Shown here in pieces: positions 26,293 to 35,614 of a stretch of DNA of 64,000 nucleotides. The notes below the pieces were generated by a model. It saw nothing but the letters and a program-made list of their open reading frames with translations, made no database searches and had not been told where the DNA came from. How positions within the stretch are numbered: the stretch's first letter is position 1; every line of letters starts with the position of its first letter. The position numbers and the translations under genes were made by a program. The stretch is taken from NCBI GenBank assembly GCA_963790095.1, contig CAWBNO010000010.1:1-64000 (forward strand), in the 5' to 3' direction. This stretch comes from JAAXQD01 sp963790095 (lineage in GTDB: Bacteria; Desulfobacterota; Desulfobacteria; Desulfobacterales; UBA11574).

Positions 26293-28398
26293 ATGAAAGA
26301 TATAGATCCCATAAGCACTGAAGAGCTACTTAAAATTCCCGAGGTTCAAAGAGCGATCAGCAGCACCAATCCGGAGCTGATTGAAAGAAGACAATATGAT
26401 CCACCCAAATGTAAGGTATTTGAAAATACCTATACTATTTTGGAGGATAGTGATCGTTTTAAATTTACCATCGATCGGGAAGCAAGAAAACAGTTGCCGG
26501 GGATCATAAACAATAAGGTTCAGACCCTATCGGGGCTGGACTCCCCTGGAGAATCTTTCAAAGAAAGATACTGCAAAAAGCGCAACATCGGTATTGTATT
26601 TTCAGGGGGTCCTGCTCCCGGAGGGCATAACGTCATCGCAGGATTATATGATGCTGCCAAAAAGGCCAACCCCGAGACCATCCTCTACGGTTTTCTTCTC
26701 GGTCCCGACGGTATCGTTGAAAACGAAGCCATCGAGATCACCGGCAGCCGGGTGGATGCCTACCGAAATCTTGGCGGTTTTACCATGATCAAAACGGGCC
26801 GAACAAAAATAGACTCTCCACGAAAGATGGCCCTTTCAAAAGAGACCTGCAAAAGTTTGGGGCTGGACGCCCTTGTCATTGTCGGGGGGGATGATTCCAA
26901 CACCAATGCGGCATTTCTTGCCCAGGAAATGATCGAAGATAATATCCAGGTTATCGGCGTTCCCAAAACCATTGACGGGGATATACAGGTCAGAGATGCC
27001 AACGGGAATGTTTTGTGCGCCATGTCCTTTGGATTTCATACCGCCGCCAGGGCATTTGCCGGTTCGATCAGCAATCTTTGCACAGACAGCAGTTCAGATG
27101 TAAAATATTGGCATATCTGCAAAGTTATGGGCAGAGTCGCCAGTCATCTGGCCCTTGAAGTTGCCCTGCAGACCCATGCCAATATGACCCTTATCGGTGA
27201 GGATCTTTGCGACTATACCGACACGAAGAGAATCGAAAAGGCCATAGAAGCAGGGGATGTCGATTATAATGCATTTGGCATGACCCTAAGACATCTGTCC
27301 CGTGTGATTTGCGACGGCATTGTTCGAAGGGCCGCCGTGGGAAAAAACTACGGTGTCATCATCATTCCAGAGGGGATTCTTGAATTTATCAATGAAATAC
27401 AGATCTTCATCATAAAGCTCAATACCATCATCGCCGAGTATAACGAAACCCACGACACCGATTTCCATATGGACTTCCCCACCCTGGAGGACAAGCTGGA
27501 ATATTTGCGGAGACTTGCCCGGCGTTCAAGGGAAGACAGTTCTTTTTCCATATGGAATAGCCGGGATGAGGATCTGTTCAACGATGTTCCTGATTTTTTC
27601 CAGGAAGGTCTTCTCATGGAAAGAGACAGTCACGGAAACTTTCAGTTTTCCCAGGTCAAAACAGAGGCGGTTCTCATGGGCCTGGTCAAAGACTATCTTG
27701 ATATTTTAAAGGAAAACGGAACCTATAAGATCGGAATAAAAAAATCCTATTACCGGAAAGTGTTGGACAAAGGCGGACTCGACCCGGATATTTTTGGCCC
27801 GATTCTTTTCAAGAATTACAATGATGCCGAGTTCCTGTTGATTCAGCCTTCCATTATTTCCGTTAAAACCCTTAAACAGGCCCTTGTACAGGCAGCGGTA
27901 ATCTCTGAAGAAGAAGAAGAGGTTCCGTCTCCGGTTGAAAAAATTTTCCACACCTCCGTACCAAAGTTCAAAACCCAGATTCATTTTTATGGTTATGACG
28001 GGAGAGGAAACGATCCCACCCGGTTTGACTGCAATTATACTTACAACTTGGGGATGACGGTTTTCAGCCTTATTGCCAACGGCGCAACCGGTCAGATGGC
28101 GGCCATACGGAATTTGGAGAAGGATTTTTCGACATGGGAACCCCTCGGAATTCCCATTGCGCCATTGATGCACCTTGAAGAGAGAAAGGGGAAACTCGCC
28201 CTTGTTTTGGAAAAAAGTATCGTTGATGTCAATTCCGCTTCTTTCAGAGTCGTCAAGCGGTTGAGAGAGACTTGGCTCGCTGCAGTTCCGGGTGATGATA
28301 ATTATAGAAGGCCGGGCCCCATACGGTTTGCCGGCAAAAGTGAAGAGGACAGGCCGATTACGCTGGTATTGAATACACTGGATAAATCGAGCCAGTAA
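26293..28398 (+). CDS. pfp: Diphosphate-fructose-6-phosphate 1-phosphotransferase (long, plant-like PPi-PFK)
   Basis: A 701-residue phosphofructokinase of the long PPi-dependent type, interconverting fructose 6-phosphate and fructose 1,6-bisphosphate with PPi. The phosphoryl-donor loop GIVFSGGPAPGGHN is followed by GGDDSNTNA, where D201 in place of the Gly of ATP enzymes is the PPi signature, and by GVPKTIDGD (residues 223-230) with the catalytic Asp. Length matches the plant beta-subunit-like group. AAGAGG precedes the ATG. PPi-PFK fits an energy-limited anaerobe because the reaction is reversible and saves ATP. Confidence 0.92.
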   Translation: MKDIDPISTEELLKIPEVQRAISSTNPELIERRQYDPPKCKVFENTYTILEDSDRFKFTIDREARKQLPGIINNKVQTLSGLDSPGESFKERYCKKRNIGIVFSGGPAPGGHNVIAGLYDAAKKANPETILYGFLLGPDGIVENEAIEITGSRVDAYRNLGGFTMIKTGRTKIDSPRKMALSKETCKSLGLDALVIVGGDDSNTNAAFLAQEMIEDNIQVIGVPKTIDGDIQVRDANGNVLCAMSFGFHTAARAFAGSISNLCTDSSSDVKYWHICKVMGRVASHLALEVALQTHANMTLIGEDLCDYTDTKRIEKAIEAGDVDYNAFGMTLRHLSRVICDGIVRRAAVGKNYGVIIIPEGILEFINEIQIFIIKLNTIIAEYNETHDTDFHMDFPTLEDKLEYLRRLARRSREDSSFSIWNSRDEDLFNDVPDFFQEGLLMERDSHGNFQFSQVKTEAVLMGLVKDYLDILKENGTYKIGIKKSYYRKVLDKGGLDPDIFGPILFKNYNDAEFLLIQPSIISVKTLKQALVQAAVISEEEEEVPSPVEKIFHTSVPKFKTQIHFYGYDGRGNDPTRFDCNYTYNLGMTVFSLIANGATGQMAAIRNLEKDFSTWEPLGIPIAPLMHLEERKGKLALVLEKSIVDVNSASFRVVKRLRETWLAAVPGDDNYRRPGPIRFAGKSEEDRPITLVLNTLDKSSQ

Positions 28399-28559
28399 CT
28401 GGCTTTTATTGCTCCGGAAAGTCCGCCAGGGAACCCGTCCTCCAGAGGCGGACAAGCCGATGATACGCCGCGTCTTCCATATATCTGAGTCCTTACCCCT
28501 TGCCCATTGGGGGATTTTAGAAAGCTGTCGAGGTTCAAAATTGACCAAAGGAAGATTCC

Positions 28560-29166
28560 ATGAAAATTAATTCTTTAATGATTCCCGATCCGATTACGAT
28601 CACTGAAAATGCCTCCATTCAGGAGGCCATCGAGCTTATGAAGGTTAACTCTATTCGACACCTTCCTGTGGTAGCAGAGGGCGGCAAACTGAAAGGGTTT
28701 ATTACCCTTGCTGACTTAAAACAGGGACTCATACCCTCCATGCTGGGAGACCTTTCCCTTATAGATTTGATCATAAAGAATCCGATTGTCGTGAGGCCGG
28801 ACGATGATATCGAGATTGCTGCCCAGCTGATATACAAACATAAAATCGGCGGGATGCCGGTGGTGACAAAACGACAAACTGGTGGGCATCATAACGGCAA
28901 CGGATATTCTTCGGACATTTATAGATATGATGGGCTTTCTCACCGCAAGCTCACGGATCGATTTGGTGGTTGGAGATGATCCGGGGAACTTCAAAAACGT
29001 TTTGCAGATCATCAACGACAATGGGGGAGATATCATTAATGTCGGAATGACGGTACAGGAGGCCAGCAAAAGAGTCTATTACTTCCGTCTTTCACCTTGC
29101 AATACAAAGTTCATCCGGAAAGCTCTGGAGAAGGATGGATATCAGGTTTTGGATTCAACGGATTAA
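28560..29166 (+). pseudogene. CBS-pair / ACT domain protein (AcuB-like), frameshifted
   Basis: Frame 1 (28560-28979) begins MKINSLMIPDPITITENAS and holds CBS repeat one (IRHLPVVAEGGKLKGFITLAD) and most of repeat two (IVVRPDDDIEIAAQLIYKHKIGGMPVV). Its tail then turns to nonsense, while the overlapping frame gives the expected end of CBS two (GIITATDILRTFIDMMG) and an ACT-like C-terminal domain. Deleting one C at 28872 restores VVTKDKLVGIITATDIL. The intact protein would be about 201 residues, of the CBS-ACT type that senses adenylates or amino acids. It follows the PPi-PFK gene by about 160 bases. Confidence 0.8.
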
Positions 29167-29531
29167 ACCATAAGGTTTTCTGAACGACAAGATGGGTTTT
29201 ATCAACTTGATTGCTCGACTTATGTCGGAATAACATCCCGTTTCAGCCGGAGGACAATTCCGTTTCCATCGTCAAGAACTCGCCAATAAAACCCCGTTAA
29301 AGCAAACAGGTTTAAGGTGTTAAGATTACGCTCCGGGGATTTGATAATCATCAACAATTTTGAAAACCTCATTGCTGTTCGCTTTAACGCGCTTTAATTT
29401 GCTCAGACAGCTTCCCGATGGAAACGGAACTGCCCTCCGGCTTATAGAAATTGTGACCCAAATCGATTCCATCGGAACATATTTTGGAGAACGGCTCTAT
29501 CCGTGGTTTTAGTGGGGGAAACCAAAGCGTT
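29167..29531. other. Convergent intergenic region, no gene seen
   Basis: Between the CBS protein (plus) and ahbD (minus). The open frames here do not resemble proteins. No clear terminator found. Confidence 0.4.
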
Positions 29532-30640
29532 TTATTTGTTCCCTGAATCCGGCTGGTAATTACAGAGGGGTTCTTCAGCCAGAAAATCACCGGTCGCTTC
29601 ATACGCCCTTGCCCTGCAGCCGCCGCACACCTTCCTGAATTCACATTTTCCGCATTTTCCTTTAAGATGATTGAAATTGCGCAACGATAAAAAGGTGTCC
29701 GAACCGTTCCAGATGTCCGCAAAAGATGTTTTCGTAATATCCCCGCAATTGACATCGAGGAAACCGCACGGCTGAACAATTCCCCGGTGAGAAATGAAAC
29801 AAAATCCAGTACCCCCCAGACATCCCCGGGTGAAGGCATCCATCCCGTGGGTTTTGAAGGTCACCGTTTTTCCTTCCTGTTTTGCCCGTTGTCTTAGGAT
29901 GCGGTAGTAATGGGGCGCGCAGGTGGCCTTGAGCTGCAAAGGGGACTTTTCCCTCTGGTCGTAGAACCAGTTTAATGTGCGTTCATATTCCGTCTGCGGT
30001 TATTTCCTGATCGACAATATATTTTCCGCGGCCGGTAGGAACCAAAAGAAAAATATGGTGGGCGACCGCCCCCAGTTTTATGGCCAGCTCCTGAATTTCG
30101 GGGATTTCTTTAAGATTCGTTTTTGTTATGGTCGTGTTGATTTGAAATTCTATTCCGGCATCTTTTGCCAGTTTGATGCCCCGAAGTGCACCGTCAAATG
30201 CGCCGTCCACCCCTCTGAATCTGTCGTGGCTTTCCCGGGTGGCGCCATCGAGACTGACGCTGATCCTTTGAATACCGGCATCCGCCATCTGTTGGGCAAG
30301 TCTTTGGGTAATCAGTGTGCCGTTGGGGGCCATGACCATCCTGAGCCCTTTTTCCGTACCGTACCTTGCGATATCGAAAATGTCCGGTCGCAAAAGGGGT
30401 TCTCCGCCGGTGAGAATAATGATCGGGTTTCCGACGTCGTGAGATCTGATCCAGGAGGCTGAACGCAGCATCGGTGTCGAGCTCCCCGCTGAACGGACCG
30501 TGTGTGGCCGATGCCCGGCAGTGCATACAGGCAAGGTTGCAGTTTCGCGTGGTTTCCCAGGCCACGAGGCGCAGGGTATTCCCCTTTTTTTCACCGTGGG
30601 GGTGGGATGGGGGGGCTGATGTATTATTCGTGTTATTCAT
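29532..30640 (-). pseudogene. ahbD: AhbD-like radical SAM heme synthase (Fe-coproporphyrin III decarboxylase), two frameshifts
   Basis: Three frames combine into one radical SAM-SPASM protein of about 370 residues. The first gives LRLVAWETTRNCNLACMHCRA (CxxxCxxC cluster site). After a shift near 30439 the second gives NPIIILTGGEPLLRPDIFD, then MVMAPNGTLITQRLAQ and RISVSLDGATRESHDRFRG. After a shift near 29990 the third gives the C-terminal SPASM part (GIVQPCGFLDVNCGD, CGKCEFRKVCGGCRARAYE). Each shift is fixed by deleting one base. AhbD makes heme b from Fe-coproporphyrin III in the siroheme-dependent pathway. It starts five bases after hemB and lies beside ahbC, which supports the call. Confidence 0.8.
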
Positions 30641-30644
30641 AGTA

Positions 30645-31622
30645 TCATCGTGAAGACAACGCTTCTGCGGCTTCGATGGCAAAATAGGTCAGAATCATAT
30701 CGGCTCCGGCGCGCTTAATTGCCGTAAGGACTTCCATCATCACTCGATGGCCGTCTATCCACCCCATTTTGTCGGCGGCCTTTATCATGGCATACTCACC
30801 GCTGACATTATACGCGGCCATAGGAAGATCTATCTCTTCCCGAACCCGGCAGATAATGTCCAGATACGGAAGGGCCGGCTTTACCATGATGATATCGGCG
30901 CCTTCTTCAATGTCCATGGTCACTTCCCGGATGGCTTCCAGGGCATTGGCCGGATCCATCTGGTACGTCTGACGATCTCCAAACTGGGGCGGCGAGTCGG
31001 CAGCATCCCGAAACGGTCCGTAGAATCCGGAACAGTATTTGGCTGCATAAGACATTATGGGTACGCTGCTGAAATCGTTTTCATCCAGGATATTCCGAAT
31101 TTCAGCCACACGGCCGTCCATCATATCCGAAGGTGCCACCATGTCCGCACCGGCCTGGGCATGGGACAGGGCGGTTCGGGCAAGAAGATCGAGGGTGGCG
31201 TCGTTGTCGATGATCCGGCCTTCCACAACGCCGCAGTGGCCGTGATCCGTGTACTGACACAGACAGACATCGGTGATAACGGCGAGGTCGGGTATCTTAT
31301 CTTTTACGGCGCGCGTCGCTTTTTGAACAATGCCGTCTTTGGCGTAAGCCCGGGTTCCCAGGGGATCTTTCTTGTCGGGAAGTCCGAAAAGCATTATGGC
31401 AGGGATGCCAAGTTCATATGCTTTTTGGGATATTTTCACCAGATGGTCTATGGAAAACCGATAGTGGCCGGGCATGGAATCGATGGGGTTTTTCACCCCC
31501 TTACCGTGAACGGCAAAAAGGGGAAGTATAAGGTCGTCTACCGAAAGTTTCGTTTCACGAATCATACGACGGAAGGCGTCACTCTGTCTCAACCGCCTGG
31601 GTCTGTAATCTGGGAAAAGCAT
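30645..31622 (-). CDS. hemB: Porphobilinogen synthase (delta-aminolevulinate dehydratase)
   Basis: A 325-residue HemB that condenses two aminolevulinate molecules to porphobilinogen, the common tetrapyrrole precursor. The zinc-binding cysteine cluster is visible in DVCLCQYTDHGHCG, and the two active-site lysines in SYAAKYCSGFYGPFRDA and IIMVKPALPYLD. AGGAG precedes the ATG on the minus strand. The gene is in a cluster with ahbC upstream and ahbD downstream, so tetrapyrrole made here can go through siroheme to heme. Confidence 0.96.
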   Translation of the reverse strand: MLFPDYRPRRLRQSDAFRRMIRETKLSVDDLILPLFAVHGKGVKNPIDSMPGHYRFSIDHLVKISQKAYELGIPAIMLFGLPDKKDPLGTRAYAKDGIVQKATRAVKDKIPDLAVITDVCLCQYTDHGHCGVVEGRIIDNDATLDLLARTALSHAQAGADMVAPSDMMDGRVAEIRNILDENDFSSVPIMSYAAKYCSGFYGPFRDAADSPPQFGDRQTYQMDPANALEAIREVTMDIEEGADIIMVKPALPYLDIICRVREEIDLPMAAYNVSGEYAMIKAADKMGWIDGHRVMMEVLTAIKRAGADMILTYFAIEAAEALSSR

Positions 31623-31680
31623 AACAACTCCTATTTCATCTTAGGTGTTTTGAGGAATAAAAACCGAGCCTGACCCCAGA

Positions 31681-31777
31681 GGAACAGTCTCCGCACCGAT
31701 GGAACAGTCTTTGCTCCAGAGGAATAGGCTTCGCATTCCAAGGGACAAACATTCCACAGGGTAAACATTCCACCCCG
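31681..31777. repeat. Degenerate short tandem repeat, about five units of roughly 20 bp
   Basis: Successive units each begin GGAA or GGGA (GGAACAGTCTCCGCACCGAT, GGAACAGTCTTTGCTCCAGA, GGAATAGGCTTCGCATTCCA, then GGGACAAACATTCCACAG and GGTAAACATTCCACCCC). The unit drifts but the GGAA-x-A-x-T-C core recurs. It lies between ahbC and hemB; function unknown. Confidence 0.5.
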
Positions 31778-31850
31778 GTACCATCTGCCGGACCCTATTG
31801 GGCAGGCAGGGCAAGGGCAGAACCCGGGACACGGGGAATTTGCATAGATA

Positions 31851-33029
31851 TCAACCTATTTCTTCGTCGGTCAGATAACACGCCGGATCCGGTGACCACA
31901 CATCACCGGTCACCGCCTCGGATCTAACCCTGAAATTGCCGGCGCAAATGTCCAGCCATCGACATGCCTTGCACCTTCCTTTGGCGTACTTTTTCTTTTC
32001 TTTGAGTTTTTTCATCAGGGGATCAGAGGTATCGGCCCAGATTTCAGAGAACGGCCGATTCCGGACATTGCCGAAACTGTAATGTCGCCAGAACTGGTCG
32101 GCATAGACTTCGCCGTCCCAGCTAACGCAGCCGATTCCAATTCCGGAACTGTTGCCCTGGTTCATTTTGAGAAGTTCGAGAACTTCTTTTGCACGTTCAG
32201 GATTTTCTCTGAGCAGACGTAAATAGAGGTAGGGGCCATCCGCATGATTGTCAACGGTGAGAACCTCTTTGGGATCTCCCCGGTCATGGAGCTGTTTCGT
32301 AAGCGCCAGGATAAGATCGACGGCTTTTCGGGATTCATCGTGGGAAAGATCTTCTTTTACAAGTTCTGATCCCCGCCCGGCATATACCAGATGATAGAAA
32401 CATACCCTGGGTATATCCATTTCTTCAAGGAGTTTGAATATTTCCGGAATTTCTCCGGCATTCGATTTGTTGATGGTAAAACGGAGCCCAACTTTTATGC
32501 CGGCCTTTTTACAGTTTTCAATGCCTTCCAAAGCAGATTTGAAAGCCCCTTTAATCCCCCGGAACTGGTCATTGATCTCTTCCATTCCGTCAAGGCTGAT
32601 GCCGACATAGGAAAGGCCGATGTCCTTGAGTGTTCGAGCTATTTGCGGTGTTATCAATGTTCCGTTGGTCGATATAACAGCCCGCATGCCCTTTTTGACG
32701 GCATAGTCTGCAAGTTCCGGTAGGTCTTTTCGGACCAGGGGTTCACCGCCGGAAAACAAGATTACCGGAACACCGAATTCCGCGAGATCATCGATCAAGT
32801 TTTTCCCTTCAATGGTTGAAAGCTCGTTGTCAAATGGGATGTTTTTGGCATGGGCATAGCAATGAACGCATTTTAAGTTGCATCGCTGGGTGATGTTCCA
32901 AACCACCACAGGCCGCTTGTCGATGGAAAACTGTAGAAGATGAGACGGTAATTTAGATGACTGTCTTCCATAACGAAGGGCATCCGATGGTTCGACAGTT
33001 CCGCAGTACAATTTTGATATTCCGATCAT
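31851..33029 (-). CDS. ahbC: AhbC: 12,18-didecarboxysiroheme deacetylase, radical SAM
   Basis: A 392-residue radical SAM protein with C50, C54 and C57 (CNLKCVHC) for the SAM cluster, GGEPLVRKDL, the SISLDG-type strand (YVGISLDGMEE), and a C-terminal SPASM-like cysteine set (CKACRWLDIC). Its N-terminus MIGISKLYCGTVEPSDALRY matches my recollection of AhbC, which removes the acetate side chains of didecarboxysiroheme to give Fe-coproporphyrin III in sulfate reducers and archaea. hemB and ahbD follow on the same strand. NirJ (heme d1 synthesis) is a close relative and the main alternative, but no other nir genes are present. Confidence 0.88.
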   Translation of the reverse strand: MIGISKLYCGTVEPSDALRYGRQSSKLPSHLLQFSIDKRPVVVWNITQRCNLKCVHCYAHAKNIPFDNELSTIEGKNLIDDLAEFGVPVILFSGGEPLVRKDLPELADYAVKKGMRAVISTNGTLITPQIARTLKDIGLSYVGISLDGMEEINDQFRGIKGAFKSALEGIENCKKAGIKVGLRFTINKSNAGEIPEIFKLLEEMDIPRVCFYHLVYAGRGSELVKEDLSHDESRKAVDLILALTKQLHDRGDPKEVLTVDNHADGPYLYLRLLRENPERAKEVLELLKMNQGNSSGIGIGCVSWDGEVYADQFWRHYSFGNVRNRPFSEIWADTSDPLMKKLKEKKKYAKGRCKACRWLDICAGNFRVRSEAVTGDVWSPDPACYLTDEEIG

Positions 33030-33052
33030 ATCGATATTTCCAGTTGAAGAAT

Positions 33053-34825
33053 CTAGGATTTGGGGGTACCCAACTCGTTTTGAATGAGGCTGCTTATAAA
33101 AGATTCGGGGTTCAATAGGGCATTTTTGGTAATGAAGAAACGATGTTTACCTGTTTTTTCTTGAACCAGTTTGAGTCCATATTCAAAATCTCTTGTCAGA
33201 TGGTCGTAAAATTCCTCGGGGTTGTAAGCGGAATTTTCAAACAGTTCAATAATGTAATCGATGGCATCGTCTTCCATGACAATGTTGATGTCATGATTTT
33301 TATAAAAGTATAGTTCAATTTTCTTAATGTCATCATAAAAGGATTTGATCTTTTGGATGGCCTTTTCAATATCCATGATGTGACTTGCGTAATAGGACGC
33401 CACCACCTCCATGCGAGAAGGTGTAAGGGTCAGCGCGTATTTTTCCGATAGATTTTTCTTGTTCGAATTCAAGTACTGTTTAATATATTCTTTTTCTTCG
33501 TTAAACAGCCGCTCGTACGTTTCATTTAATTGGCCCTGATCTGATAGAGCGAGTATTTTTTCGATAGACCTTTCGGGATCTTCAACCACATCGCGGGTCA
33601 CCGGAAATTTTTTGATGTTGCAGGACGGTAATTTCTTTTCGAACACAAGCAGTGCCGCTTCAACTGCGCTGACAAGACCCCTTGCTCCGGTATTTTCTTG
33701 AAAGGCCTTTTTCGCTAGAATCTCAAGGGCTTTGTTTTCAAATTTTATATCGATATCATACGCACCAAAATCAAGTTTTTTGCCGAGAATTATCGGATTG
33801 CTTGGATTTTTCAGGATTTCGAGGAGGTCATCTTCGGTCAATTCTTCAAACACAGCCCGCACCGGAAGCCGACCCACAAATTCAGATTCAAATCCGAATT
33901 CTATGAGGTCTTCTGCCTTTGCTTTTTTAAGAATTCCCACATCATCCTTAAGGTTTTTTATGTGCGCTCCAAAGCCGATTTCCTGTGCGGCAACCCGTTT
34001 TTTAACGATCTGGGGTAAATCGCCAAAGGCTCCGCTCATAATAAACAGTATTTTACTGGTATTGACGGTTCGTTTATCCCGTTTTCCGGTTTTGCGAAAC
34101 CGTTCGATCTCTTGAATCATGGATATGGGATCATGGGGGACTTTCAAATCGACTTCAGTTTCTTCCATGGGTTTGAGGAGCGCGCGCTGAACACCGGATC
34201 GGGATACATCGACACCGATGATATTTCGGCCGGATGCAATTTTGTCGATTTCATCGATATAGATGATACCATATTGAGCCAGTTCGATATCACCGTCTGA
34301 TTCCCTCACGAGGTCACGGACAAGATCTTCAACATCACCGCCCACATAACCGGTTTCGCTAAATTTGGTGGCGTCACCCTTGACAAACGGCACATTGATT
34401 TTTTTGGCGATCAATTTGATGATGTACGTTTTGCCAACACCGGTGGGGCCGAACATCAGGATGTTGTTTTTGATGTGGCCGACCATGTTGTTGGTCTCTT
34501 CAGAATCGCTTTCCGCCCGTTTTATTCGGTTGAAATGGGTACATATTTTTGTTGCCAGAATCGCTTTGGCGTTATCCTGTTTAACGATGTACTGGTCGAG
34601 AAAGGAGATGAGTTCTTCGGGTTTTAAATTAAAGTTAATCTTTTTTTCTTTTTTTTCAGGCTTTTCAGTCGTTTCGGTACTGACTTTCTGGGGTAACACC
34701 ATCGGGGTTACCATTTTGACGTTTCCGCCGAATTTTTTCGCCAGAAATTCGCCGATCTCCTTTTCGATTTCTTTGGGATCGGGTATTTTTTCATTATGTT
34801 CTTTCATTATAGACACTATATCCAC
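33053..34825 (-). CDS. ClpX-like AAA+ ATPase lacking the zinc-binding domain
   Basis: A 590-residue protein. Residues 1-70 are an unrelated charged N-terminal region (no ClpX zinc-finger cysteines). The AAA+ module follows: ISFLDQYIVKQDNAKAILAT, Walker A GPTGVGKT, the ETGYVGGDVEDLVRDL loop and Walker B YGIIYIDEIDKIA, as in ClpX/HslU. A C-terminal extension of about 180 helical residues has no similarity that I recognise. No clpP is adjacent, so the partner may be a stand-alone unfoldase target. The start codon is a GTG at 34825; an ATG at 34807 is an alternative. Overlap in cluster order with ahbC hints at a heme-related role but this is speculation. Confidence 0.8.
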   Translation of the reverse strand: MDIVSIMKEHNEKIPDPKEIEKEIGEFLAKKFGGNVKMVTPMVLPQKVSTETTEKPEKKEKKINFNLKPEELISFLDQYIVKQDNAKAILATKICTHFNRIKRAESDSEETNNMVGHIKNNILMFGPTGVGKTYIIKLIAKKINVPFVKGDATKFSETGYVGGDVEDLVRDLVRESDGDIELAQYGIIYIDEIDKIASGRNIIGVDVSRSGVQRALLKPMEETEVDLKVPHDPISMIQEIERFRKTGKRDKRTVNTSKILFIMSGAFGDLPQIVKKRVAAQEIGFGAHIKNLKDDVGILKKAKAEDLIEFGFESEFVGRLPVRAVFEELTEDDLLEILKNPSNPIILGKKLDFGAYDIDIKFENKALEILAKKAFQENTGARGLVSAVEAALLVFEKKLPSCNIKKFPVTRDVVEDPERSIEKILALSDQGQLNETYERLFNEEKEYIKQYLNSNKKNLSEKYALTLTPSRMEVVASYYASHIMDIEKAIQKIKSFYDDIKKIELYFYKNHDINIVMEDDAIDYIIELFENSAYNPEEFYDHLTRDFEYGLKLVQEKTGKHRFFITKNALLNPESFISSLIQNELGTPKS

Positions 34826-35084
34826 TTCCGCTGTTTTTTCCTCGAGGCGTTAAACTCTGTTGTGTGTAAAACTATAATCACGCCTTATGGAAAATGCAAG
34901 GTGGAAATGGTGTGGCGGGATTCCGGGATTTCTCAGGGGCTGAGCACCCCAGGATCGGGGGGCGCACCCCCTGAACACCTACGTGTGGATTATCGGCTTT
35001 TTGCGGGTTACCCATTACAGGGCACCGGGTTTTTGCAGCAGGCCCTAATCCCCCTTTTGGGACCTATCGAAATCCCTTTGTTCG

Positions 35085-35504
35085 TCACGCCGGCGGATGC
35101 GTCTCCCGTTTATCATACTTACGCTTGCCCCTGGCCAGGGCCAGGGTCAACTTGGCCTTCCCGTTCTGGAAATAAATCTTCAAGGGGATGAGAGAAAACC
35201 CCTTTTCATTGATTTTGCCGTACAGCTTTTTTATTTCATCCTTGTGCAAAAGGAGTTTTCTTTTTCTTAACGGATCGTGATTGTCATAAAAAGCAAATGG
35301 ATATGCACCGATATGGATCTGGTGAACAAACACTTCTCCATTTTTTATTCTGGCATATGAATCTTTTAAATTAACGTGGCCCAGCCGAAGTGATTTAACT
35401 TCGGTTCCCAAAAGGACCATCCCAGCCTCGTAGGTATCTTCAATAAAATAGTTGTATCTGGCTTTTCTGTTTTCAGTTATAATTTTTATATGATTTGAGC
35501 TCAA
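35085..35504 (-). CDS. smpB: SsrA-binding protein SmpB
   Basis: A 139-residue SmpB that carries tmRNA to stalled ribosomes. The core runs NRKARYNYFIEDTYEAGM, LLGTEVKSLR, SYARIKNGEVFVHQIHIG and ALARGKRKYDKRET, the latter being the conserved basic C-terminal helix. The ORF is open to 35597, but the family N-terminus and AAGGAG select a TTG start at 35504. The tail ending THPPA is short compared with the usual KKRD-rich end. No ssrA gene was seen nearby. Confidence 0.92.
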   Translation of the reverse strand: MSSNHIKIITENRKARYNYFIEDTYEAGMVLLGTEVKSLRLGHVNLKDSYARIKNGEVFVHQIHIGAYPFAFYDNHDPLRKRKLLLHKDEIKKLYGKINEKGFSLIPLKIYFQNGKAKLTLALARGKRKYDKRETHPPA

Positions 35505-35614
35505 ACGTTTTTTCTCCTTGGTAAAAATCGATCTTATCCCCCATTGGGGGCACGTCGAGGACGCCCTGGAAAATTCATGAAAAACATCATGACCCAAGGA
35601 ATAAAAGGAAGAGA

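Noticed and set aside
31681..31777. CRISPR array
   Set aside because: The units drift and there are no unique spacers of constant length.
34826..35084. tmRNA (ssrA) next to smpB
   Set aside because: The gap has no tRNA-Ala-like ends or tag-coding frame; it is too short and unstructured.
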